DNA of 24,707 nucleotides from Priapulus caudatus. Its lineage: Eukaryota > Priapulida > Priapulimorpha > Priapulimorphida > Priapulidae. The DNA lies in the NCBI RefSeq assembly GCF_000485595.1, contig NW_014578216.1:57786-82492 (forward strand). The letters are read 5' to 3'. Positions 1-7,449 of this stretch are shown here, in pieces (positions within the stretch are counted from its first letter, which is position 1; each line of letters starts with the position of its first letter). The notes below the pieces were generated by a model. The model worked only from the letters and a program-made list of their open reading frames with translations, did not search any database and was not told the origin of the DNA. A program made the translations under genes and the position numbers.

Positions 1-75
<75 letters not shown>
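1..75. repeat. GATA tetranucleotide microsatellite
   Basis: Uninterrupted tandem ATAG/GATA units run from the first base to about position 75. The array is cut by the window edge, so its true length is unknown. No gene is visible between it and about 200. Confidence 0.97.
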
Positions 76-78
<3 letters not shown>

Positions 79-220
79 TATACGTATTCAGGAGTGATTA
101 ATACGATAGTTACTGCTATTATTCTTACACATACTTACATATTCTCATTACTCCTACCCATTGTTTAGTCTTGATATTACAACATGCATGAGTATGAATA
201 ACATGAACTATATCCGGTAA

Positions 221-295
221 ATATCGTCAACGATTCGCGCGTGTCTGCTGTGCTTCGGTATTCTAATCGCCATCACCTTCGTGTTTGCGCGCCAG
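221..295 (+). other. Signal-peptide-like open stretch just 5' of gene A exon
   Basis: The frame of the first gene A exon stays open upstream to a TAA at 218-220. The open part reads RACLLCFGILIAITFVFARQ at its end, the shape of a secretory signal: a basic residue, a hydrophobic core, then Ala. An ATG at 203-205 lies in the same frame but is separated from the core by that TAA. Either this is the broken or mis-assembled start of gene A, or it is intron and the exon begins after the AG at 294-295. I cannot decide between these. Confidence 0.35.
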
Positions 296-457
296 GTCGT
301 TGACGACGTGTTGGATGGGCTGACGATGATGCCGCCGTCGCTACGGTATACGTCGGCAGCCGCCATGTACAACGTGCTCGGTTGCCACGAGCTGGCGATG
401 CGACTGGGGAGCTTGCTGGTCGGTGCGTCCCAGCGCTGGCCCATAACAACTCGAATG
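296..457 (+). CDS. Gene A exon a: first LGCH helix
   Basis: Encodes VVDDVLDGLTMMPPSLRY followed by a helix with AMYNVLGCHELAMRLG. The donor is ATG|GTAAAT in phase 0, matching the next exon. An alternative GTGCGT donor at 423 would leave phase 1, which does not fit. The 5' boundary (AG at 294-295 versus a longer open frame) is uncertain. Confidence 0.6.
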
Positions 458-3400
458 GTAAATATATATATATATATAATTATGTGTGTGTGTGTGTACG
501 CTTCTTACGCACGAAGAAATGATCATGCGACAGTTTCGGCTCGATCGCGAACACTTTATCAATTTCAATTATCAAAATTAATGCGTGATATTAATCTGGC
601 AGCAATAATAATCCAAGATTATATGGACGGAATAACTACGTATTTCGCGCTCATGTATTTCGTTTCGACATAATTACGTGATGACGTATTTCGTGATGAC
701 ATAATTACGTGATGACGTATTTCGTGGCGACATAATTACGTGATGACGTATTTCGTGGCGACATAATTACGTAATGACATATTTCGCGGTGATGACGCAT
801 GTCGTCGTGACGTACAATCTCGTGATGACGTACATCGTGATGACGTATTCGCGAGCAGGAGACGGAAGTCTGCGACGAGGAGGCCGAGCAGCAGTTCGAC
901 ACGCTCATGCACGCAGACGATAGCCTCGGTGCCGTGTACGACGCCCTAGCGGCGGGCGCGTACACCGCTCTCGGCTGCCACCAGCTCGGCCACAAGCTCG
1001 CTGGCAAGATGATAACGGATTTCTCACTCAACGAGGCGGAAGCCGGAGTTGCGCTGCCCGACAGCACGCAGATGGTCGTTCGCAGGAAGCGGGGTGGGCA
1101 TTTGCATTCATAAAGCTGATCACATTAGATTCACACAGCTGATCGCATTAGATTAATAAAGCTGGTCGCATTCGAATTATACAGCTGGTCGCATTCGATT
1201 CATGAAGTTGGTCGCACTAGTTTTATATAGCTGGTCACATTAAATTATTAAAGCTAGTCACATTAGTTTTATAAAGCTGGTCGCATTAGAATTATAAAGC
1301 TGGTCGCATTAGAATTATATAGCTGGTTACATTCGATTCATAAAGCTGGTCACATTATAGATTTATAAAGTTGGTCGCATTAGTTTTATATAGCTGGCCA
1401 CATTAAATTATTAAAGTTGGTCGCATTAGTTTTATACAGCTGGTCGCATTACATTCATTAAGCTAATCACATTAGAATGATAAAGTTGCTCGAATTAAAT
1501 TATTAAACCTGGTGACATTAGATTCACATTAGACTACCCGCAGTGCCATTTAATAACTATATTTACACGCGTTGACATCATTGTTGCGGTGACGTGTGGC
1601 TTCACTGCCATATTACTATTAACAATTAAATTTTGAATTTTAAATTGGAGCCACTTCAAATGATATTTACGAAATATAAGTTGAATTTAATAAGTAATTT
1701 AATTGTTTTTTATTTAATTAACGTCATACAGTTAACGTATATAGAACAAATAATTGCGAGATCGTGTTCCGGCAGATCGTTCATGAAAGCAGTGCCACGC
1801 GATAAAAAATGGCCGCGACGACGATGTTTGTGATAACGCATAAGCCGCAACATTTTGCCAATAATGCTTCACAGCCGACTGCGAAGCCGATAAGACCGAA
1901 GCTGACATCTACAGCGTCGTGGAATGGATCCCGTTCGTCGGCACGCTCTGGGACGTCGGCTCGACCGTCGCCTACGCAATCGAGGGCTGCGAGAACTTGG
2001 TGAAGGAACGAGGTCTCAGTGCCGCCATAGGCCTCGCTCTCGACGGTCTAACGGTGGCGACAGGCGGCGCTGCTATCGGTGCCAGCACGGCGGGTAAGAC
2101 GGCCGTGAAGGCGGGATTGAAGGCGGGAGCGAAGGCGGGAGCGAAGGCGGGAGCGAAGGCCGGAATCAGAACAACGCTGAAGAACGCCGCGCGAACCGGC
2201 GTCAAAGGTCTCCTGAAGAAATTCGCGTCCGAGGGCTCCGAGGTTCTCGCGAAGAAAGCCGCCAAGAAAGGCTTAGGGGAAGCTGCGGAGCGCGGGCTGA
2301 AGTCAGGTGTCAAATACGCAGACGACCTGGCCGCCATTCTCAGACGGGCCGGCTCGTCGGCGGGCGATGCCGCCAGCGCTGCCGCTAAAAGCGCCACGAG
2401 TACGTCACGAGCTTTTGTTACGATCTTACTTACGATCTACTTCTCTACGATCTTATTTATGTTTCAGATGACGGACAGCCTGATATTAATCTCGTTTGCC
2501 GCCGCATCGCATTTTCGTTTACTAAATGGCGACGCGGAATTGTCAGTCATATGCCATTAGAAATTCACCATTAATGTTACTTCCAAATTGGTTTTTAATT
2601 AATATGAAATGTTTTATTATTAATAATTATTAATTACAGTAATGTATCATATTATAATAGTTAATACCATGCGATGGCGTAGTATTATGCTCAGCACTTT
2701 CACCGTGTGGGTTTGTAGGGACCGGATCTGTCGGTCGCATCCTCGGCTCGCTAGACAAGCTTAAGCCGCTTGTGAAGCTCGCCGGTAAGGGCGTGACGGT
2801 AGCCTCCTACATCATCGACGCCAGTCAGGTGGCCATCAACTTCGCGCGTGTCGTCACTGGTGAGTGCATCCACGTCTACTATCCGGGCATCTGTGACAAA
2901 GAGGCTGAGATCGTGACGCTGGCGGCTGACCTCGAGCGCATGAGTGCGGAGCTGAACACGAGCAAGATCGAGGTGAGCGAGTTAGCGCGGAAGCTGTTAC
3001 TATCACAGGCACCTGAAAACGTTTCAATAGTAATATTATGGTAAATTAATAGACACGAAATGTATTTACTACCAAAGTCTGAATGTTTCTTTACTCCCTT
3101 TCGCTTATTATTGCCGATAACTTCCTGTAAATGCCGATCAAAGTACACCGCACGCACGCAGCTTGAGTACAAACAACAAGAATATATAGTTCTCTTTATA
3201 CTTGTTGTTTGTGCGTAGCGGCGTGCGTGCGTGCGGTGTACTTGTGTGTCGCAAGGAGCATTTGAACGGCATTTACAAGAAATTATCGGCAATAATAGGC
3301 GAAAGAGACTTAGAGAATAATTGAGATTTTGGTAGTAACACATTTTGTGTTTATTTACCATAATTCTTTTTATTGAGACGTTCCAAGTGCCTGTGGTTAC

Positions 3401-3593
3401 TACTGCACCCCATATATATATATATTAGTTTTATATTCATTATTTCTCTAAAGATAATATCATAGGGATATCAGGGATATCATTACAGGATAAATGGATA
3501 ATATTATGGATCTATTTACTACTATTACCATAATAATAATAATAATAAAAAAAAGAAGAAGAAGAATTATTATTATTGTAATATTGTTGTTGC

Positions 3594-3654
<61 letters not shown>

Positions 3655-6163
3655 ACCTCCGCCAGGGGCTTGGCGGAGGTTATGTTTTCACCGGCGTGTC
3701 TTTGAGTGTTGGTTTGTGTGTTTATGGGTTTGTGTGTTTGTGGACATGCACGTTTCAGTTCACTTCCGCTAGGTGCGCTGGCTGTAGACTTACAAACACG
3801 CAACCACAGGCTAAGGGGCAACCACAGTCCTCCCCCACCTGCACGCTCGCACTAATCCGGATCCAATTAATTATTTAATTCATTAATTAATCAATTAATT
3901 TTTCCACTTAATTATTTAATTAATTAATAAAAAATTTCACATTGAGAGAATTCAGCTGCCTTGGCGGAGGTCTGTGCTCTCCGAGTGCTCTAGTTATTAT
4001 TATTATTATTATTGTTGATGTTATATCTAGGTCGACGAGCTGCAGCAGACGTTGGAGAATTACCTCGTGTTGCTCACTGTCATGAACAATAACAACGGCC
4101 TTATCGCCCAACTCTACAACAGCATCGTCAAACAGACGGAAGAAATAGAGGTTCATTTAATTACTTATTTTTTAATTAATTATATATTGTTTATTTATTT
4201 AGTTATTTATCCGTTCATTTTTCTAATTTATTTATTGTTAATTATCAGTCGATACATTACAGACAATATGCGCATAAATATAATACGTGACTGCCAAGGA
4301 TAAACAGGCAAGGCGCATGCCATTTTACTTACTTATGTTGTTTTAATCTCCATTCCATTGTCAACAAACCCACATAATTTATAACCAATCCTCACTCACT
4401 AACTCACTAACTTTCTCACTATTTCGGCGAAACTTTAGACATTAACCTAACCTACATGATAATTACAAAATATTGACTCAATGCTAGGCAAATTGAAAAG
4501 AAATCAGCAAACCTCCGCCATCTTATCTGAATAAGTTAATCGGAATTCATGGTCATCTAAAATAATTTTTTTTAATGATAAATGCGATTAATGTACCAGC
4601 CACAGTTTCAACAATTCTAGTCATCTTTGTCAAGCCGAATCTTTTCGCAGCCGAACCATTTCCCATGAGCATCTTTTTTTAAATCGTCACCTTTATAACT
4701 AGGTGCGAAAAGCGGACATTGAGTCAGTGCTGGGAGCGGAGAAGGCCGACCAGATTACGCTCGCTAGCTTCGACGTTGCAATCGGCTTGGCGGCCATCGC
4801 GCGCACACAGGTGCAGGGATTCATAGACGAGGCAGGTATCAACGCGGCCATCCAGGGCTCCCTACTCGGCTTCACACTCGTCGGTATTCCACTCATGCAG
4901 AGCGGCTTTACGCGGCTGAAGGCGCACTACGAGATAAAGAAGTTAGCGAGCGGACCGAAGGGGCGAGCGCGCGCGGGAGCCATCTCCAACGTCGACGTGC
5001 CTGCGCGCCTGGGAAGGAGGCTGCGCGTGAAGGGTCGCATCCTCTCTGCGGGTAAGAAGCTACTGAGTGGGGTGGCGTTTGCGCTGCCGGCCGCCGCTGC
5101 AGGACTCGTGCTCGGGCTCAGCATCAAGGCGGAGGCCGACGTCAGCAAGTACCTGACGGAGACGCTAGAAGAGCTGCGTATCGCCAAGGCCGACGCGCAG
5201 GATCGGCTGGCAAAGGCCGCGCAGACGCAGGTCAACCAACAGCTGCAGTGGGAAGCGTTCGGCACCTTCTTCGTGCAGATGACGTCGACGTTCGAAAACG
5301 GGTCGGCGCCGCTCATGTCGACGATGTGCGAGGCGTGCGGCGACTGTCCGGACATCGTCGACACCATGTGTACGCAGGGCTGCGCGAGCGACGTCGCCTG
5401 CGCCGACAGCTGCCGCGCGACCAAGTCTGACGTCATCTGCACGACGTGCAGCGACGTGCAGACGTTGTTCTTCTGCACGCCGCTAGGGGATCTAGTCGGC
5501 GAAGGTCTGACGGCTGACAACCTCAACCTCCTCATCGAAGTACAGGAGAAAGCCATCGCGTTGCTGTCGTCACAGAACAGAACGCTAACGACGGTGCGCA
5601 CCTACCTAGACGACCAATGGGCCGCCATCCAATTCGTCGTGAACTCGGCCGGCACGACTCCGCCGAAACCGTTAGCAACGATCGCGCAGGACCTCGAGCT
5701 TCAAGGCTTCCCCGAATTCGCGAAGAATCAGATTCTGGACATCATTGCGCGTGCGCAGCCGACGTGGACGAGCTACGACGGCTGCAGCCTGGCGACGCGC
5801 GCCTGCTGGCAGGATACGGCGCGGCAGCTGCTCGCGGATTCGACGCCGCTCGACGCCATTACCGCACAAGTGCGTCTCGTTGACGGCTCGGTGACGCGCG
5901 AGGCCGTGCTGGGATTCATCCGTGAGTCTCGGCCGCAGCTGACGGCGTACGATGGCTGCCTCGTGCAGCCCCCTTACACGTGCGCGCGCGACAAGATACG
6001 CGAGTGGGTGGACGCGAACAGATCGGTGGAGTTCATGCTGGAAATCCTAGAGACGCTTCAGCTGACGCTCGATGAGCGACAAATTCTGCAAATCATCGCC
6101 AATCTCAGACCGGGTGCGGCTGCGTACAGGAGTTGCAACCTGCGCACGTTCGTGTGCCCTTAG
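296..6163 (+). CDS. Gene A: large secreted-type multidomain protein, unrecognised family (5' end uncertain)
   Basis: I do not recognise this gene. Exons are 296-457, 859-1093, 1875-2399, 2719-2972, 4031-4150 and 4703-6163. Every junction has GT..AG ends and the phases agree (0, 1, 1, 0, 0), giving about 918 residues from 296. In order: two helices sharing an LGCH(E/Q)L motif; a basic RRKR formed across the 1093/1875 junction; a hydrophobic WIPFVGTLWDVG segment and an Ala/Gly/Lys-rich helical stretch; a coiled coil; two hydrophobic segments separated by a basic loop; a ten-Cys cluster; and three Cys-pair repeats. Even-numbered Cys content and NxS/T sites fit an extracellular protein. The WIPFVG-plus-glycine-rich part loosely resembles bacterial pre-toxin and membrane-inserting helical regions; that is inference only. 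An AATAAA follows the stop by about 140 nt. Exons are GC-rich, introns AT-rich. Confidence 0.72.
661..852 (+). repeat. Intronic minisatellite, about 31-bp unit
   Basis: Tandem copies of a unit like ATAATTACGTGATGACGTAT plus TTCGTGGCGAC fill the 3' part of the first gene A intron and degrade toward its acceptor. The core GTGATGACGTA recurs to within about 10 bases of the splice site. Bases 458-660 before it are AT-rich with short TA and TG runs and nothing else recognisable. Confidence 0.85.
859..1093 (+). CDS. Gene A exon b: second LGCH helix and first half of RRKR site
   Basis: Starts after GCGAGCAG in phase 0. It encodes an acidic stretch with one Cys, then GAYTALGCHQLGHKLAGKMI, clearly related to the helix in exon a. 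It ends at CGGG|GTGGGC in phase 1, just after Arg-Arg-Lys-Arg. If that donor were not used, the frame would stop at 1111-1113. The match of phase 1 with the next acceptor (2 nt) supports splicing. Confidence 0.7.
1112..1520 (+). repeat. Intronic minisatellite, 23-bp unit
   Basis: About 16-18 diverged copies of AAAGCTGGTCGCATTAGAAT plus TAT, beginning some 18 nt after the donor at 1094. Adjacent copies are sometimes identical (near 1280-1320) and elsewhere differ by several substitutions. From 1521 to 1874 the intron is AT-rich with no further feature seen. Confidence 0.9.
1875..2399 (+). CDS. Gene A exon c: hydrophobic WIPFVG and Ala/Gly/Lys-rich region
   Basis: The acceptor is GCTTCACAG at 1874. 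Two bases complete the Ala codon after RRKR, then DCEADKTEADIYSVVEWIPF is read. Next come a Gly/Ala-rich hydrophobic segment, five 12-bp repeats coding KAGA-type units, and a long Lys/Ala/Gly amphipathic stretch with almost no aromatic residues. The donor is A|GTACGT at 2400, phase 1. A longer reading frame to 2560 runs into AT-rich intron and is less likely. Confidence 0.75.
2108..2167 (+). repeat. Coding 12-bp tandem repeat (KAGA units)
   Basis: Five near-identical copies of AAGGCGGGAGCG lie in frame in gene A exon c. They produce a Lys-Ala-Gly-Ala repeat, and copies 2-4 are identical. This looks like recent expansion inside an already Ala/Gly/Lys-rich helix region. Confidence 0.92.
2719..2972 (+). 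CDS. Gene A exon d: hydrophobic helix, Cys pair, start of coiled coil
   Basis: Starts after TTTGTAG, with two bases completing an Arg codon. It encodes a basic/hydrophobic helix, a GVTVASYIIDASQVAINF segment, a Cys pair (GECIHVYYPGICDKE), then heptad-like leucines. The donor is GAG|GTGAGC in phase 0. A MITE lies only 31 nt downstream of this donor. Confidence 0.78.
3004..3395. mobile_element. Foldback MITE with 8-bp target duplication (hAT-like), copy 1
   Basis: The two ends are inverted copies: CACAGGCACCTGAAAACGTT at the left against AACGTCTCAATA preceded by CACAGGCACTTGG on the opposite strand at the right. The pairing continues almost through the whole element (TTTACTACCAAAG, TTATTGCCGATAA, CGCACGCACG). 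The flanks are GTTACTAT (2996-3003) and GTTACTAC (3396-3403), a 7/8 duplication. An 8-bp duplication is typical of hAT and P elements. There is no coding capacity. It sits in a gene A intron. Confidence 0.85.
3530..3654. repeat. Trinucleotide tract (AAT)n/(GAA)n/(TTA)n/(TTG)n
   Basis: Compound triplet repeat directly before the CCTCCGCC element. A second TTA run (3993-4012) follows that element, so it either inserted in a TTA tract or carries TTA ends. The Leu-rich reading frame across it is not a gene. Confidence 0.9.
3655..3994. mobile_element. Dispersed non-coding element bounded by CCTCCGCC / GGCGGAGG (copy 1)
   Basis: Begins with a short hairpin, CCTCCGCC-AGGGGCTT-GGCGGAGG, and a TG-rich stretch. 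It ends with CTTGGCGGAGGTCTGTGCTC and TCCGAGTGCTCTAGTT. A diverged relative with the same layout lies at 18526-18803. I believe such elements are common in marine invertebrate genomes, but I cannot name the family. Confidence 0.6.
4031..4150 (+). CDS. Gene A exon e: coiled-coil exon
   Basis: A 40-codon exon, phase 0 at both ends, between TATATCTAG and GTTCAT (a weak donor). It encodes VDELQQTLENYLVLLTVMNN and a further helix, and it continues the heptad pattern of exon d into the start of exon f. Its GC content and open frame stand out from the flanking AT-rich DNA. Confidence 0.75.
4151..4702 (+). other. Intron of gene A, nothing notable
   Basis: AT-rich intron between exons e and f. It contains short ACTCACTAACT repeats near 4390-4425 and one isolated CCTCCGCC at about 4511. 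I see no coding potential or mobile element ends. Confidence 0.6.
4703..6163 (+). CDS. Gene A exon f: membrane-type segments, ten-Cys cluster, three Cys-pair repeats
   Basis: The last exon, 486 codons plus TAG, starts after TATAACTAG in phase 0. Roughly: residues 1-45 end the coiled coil. Hydrophobic segments lie near 47-70 and 120-142, with a Lys/Arg-rich loop between. A second charged helix is at 145-185. A cluster of ten Cys is at about 208-258. Three related units sit at about 342-368, 400-427 and 460-485, each with the pattern hydrophobic-II-x-P-x4-Y-x2-C-x(5-7)-C. NGS, NRT and NRS are potential N-glycosylation sites. This is the longest uninterrupted coding segment in the window. Confidence 0.9.
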   Translation: MRKADIESVLGAEKADQITLASFDVAIGLAAIARTQVQGFIDEAGINAAIQGSLLGFTLVGIPLMQSGFTRLKAHYEIKKLASGPKGRARAGAISNVDVPARLGRRLRVKGRILSAGKKLLSGVAFALPAAAAGLVLGLSIKAEADVSKYLTETLEELRIAKADAQDRLAKAAQTQVNQQLQWEAFGTFFVQMTSTFENGSAPLMSTMCEACGDCPDIVDTMCTQGCASDVACADSCRATKSDVICTTCSDVQTLFFCTPLGDLVGEGLTADNLNLLIEVQEKAIALLSSQNRTLTTVRTYLDDQWAAIQFVVNSAGTTPPKPLATIAQDLELQGFPEFAKNQILDIIARAQPTWTSYDGCSLATRACWQDTARQLLADSTPLDAITAQVRLVDGSVTREAVLGFIRESRPQLTAYDGCLVQPPYTCARDKIREWVDANRSVEFMLEILETLQLTLDERQILQIIANLRPGAAAYRSCNLRTFVCP

Positions 6164-6301
6164 TTAGCACGCACGCGTAATGCCTGCTCGACACACCTGT
6201 TTAAATGCCTTACTCACATTCAGGGGGGAGGGGGAGGTTTTCGTTAAGTACGCACCATGCGTTTTAGCAGTGTTGAGCATAATATTTAACATCACATTTG
6301 G

Positions 6302-6307
6302 AATAAA
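6302..6307 (+). promoter_or_regulatory. Polyadenylation signal of gene A
   Basis: AATAAA about 140 nt after the gene A stop codon, at a plausible distance for the 3' end of the message. A second AATAAA is near 6584. Confidence 0.55.
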
Positions 6308-6309
6308 TG

Positions 6310-7369
6310 TTTTTAAGCGACGATAAATTACTGTTGATGTAATGTGAACACTACTATATAGACATTGTTAGTTGTTTGTGGCGGTTTTATTTGCTATTCC
6401 ATATCAATGCTGCTTGTTACCTAGTAACTTACTACGTGCATATATTTTTTCTGTGAGGCTAAATAGGAATTATTAAAATAGTAAAAGTATTACCGCGTGT
6501 TTCTAACAAATATGGCGTTTTAGGGGTAAGGGTTGATATATTTAATGCATCCTCGATTTTCTAAGCGATTCTGTCAATTGAAAAAATAAACCTCAATCTA
6601 AATCATGATTAATCACAATAATAATTTAATTACCATTTCAGGTTACATAGATATATGCGCATATAATTAGAGTGAATACACCGGGTTTTCATTGGTTTGA
6701 TCGTATTTCAACAGAACAATACAATATTGCTGATTTATAATTAACATGTTCTCGTGTTTCGTAATTATCGTGTTTACTTAATATACATCGATATATGTAC
6801 GTACAATCGTATTTAATTAATATAAATATAGTATACATAATAAAAAATATATAATGATCAATTTAGTATGAACTGAAGGCGCCACATGTCACTAGGACGA
6901 ATACATAGGTTTCCATTGGTTTCATAGTATTTCAATCGAGCAATAAAATATCATGTTACATAAAAACACATCTCTGCCGATTAGAAACTAAAGAATATTG
7001 AACATGAATGTCATGTCCACAATGACGTTAATGCAATGGCGAACTGTCCATTTTAACGACCATCCAATGCACAATGATCAATCCGCCTGGAGTGATTATC
7101 AGATAGGTCTAACCAATCAGCGTTGCGGAAGCGGCGGTCTAAAAAGCACTAATTATTAACGAGAGCCGCAAAGTCGACGGTTTTTGGTGCAAGCGTAAAG
7201 AACTGATCTGGCTTGACCGACCTAGCAACCAAATACAAGAGGGCGTTGATATCTCGCCCAGACAGATTATTATTATATTACTACTACTATTATAAGATAT
7301 TATTAATAAATTAATAAGCATTCAAAATTATACATCTGTAGCAGAAAGCCATGTCTAATTGTCTATATA
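6310..7369. other. AT-rich intergenic DNA with a diverged direct duplication
   Basis: No gene seen. A stretch at about 6671-6727 (GAATACACCGGGTTTTCATT and on through GTATTTCAACAGAACAATA) recurs in altered form at about 6898-6952, an offset near 225 bp, so part of this spacer arose by duplication. The remainder is low-complexity AT-rich sequence. Confidence 0.5.
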
Positions 7370-7449
7370 TTAGATGAAGACCGGCCTTTTATAGCCGATC
7401 AGGTGATCGTCCTCCGCGGCCATTCTCTTTAGTTCTTCCAGGATCGCGT
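7370..7449 (-). CDS. Gene B terminal exon
   Basis: Acceptor TATTTCAG, then AC completing Asp, 25 further residues and TAA. The residues form a clean amphipathic acidic/basic helix with a C-terminal hydrophobic tail, unlike random translation of the AT-rich surroundings. Confidence 0.55.

Noticed and set aside
208-444. Minus-strand open frame over gene A exon a
   Set aside because: The plus frame has the LGCH helix repeated in exon b and a phase-matching donor; the minus frame is its shadow.
1112-1520. CRISPR-like array
   Set aside because: Units are contiguous with no unique spacers, and the context is an animal intron: a minisatellite.
1972-2397. Pro/Ala-rich minus-strand frame over gene A exon c
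   Set aside because: It arises from the high GC of the coding strand; the plus frame continues across matching splice phases.
3494-3772. Poly-leucine frame
   Set aside because: Translation of TTA/TTG microsatellite.
4927-5601. 224-codon minus-strand frame under gene A exon f
   Set aside because: Antisense shadow of a GC-rich exon; no recognisable features and no splice support.
1875-6163. Bacterial contamination or operon as explanation of gene A
   Set aside because: Frames continue only through GT..AG introns with matched phases, the exons lie among animal repeats, and there are no ribosome-binding-site-led start codons.
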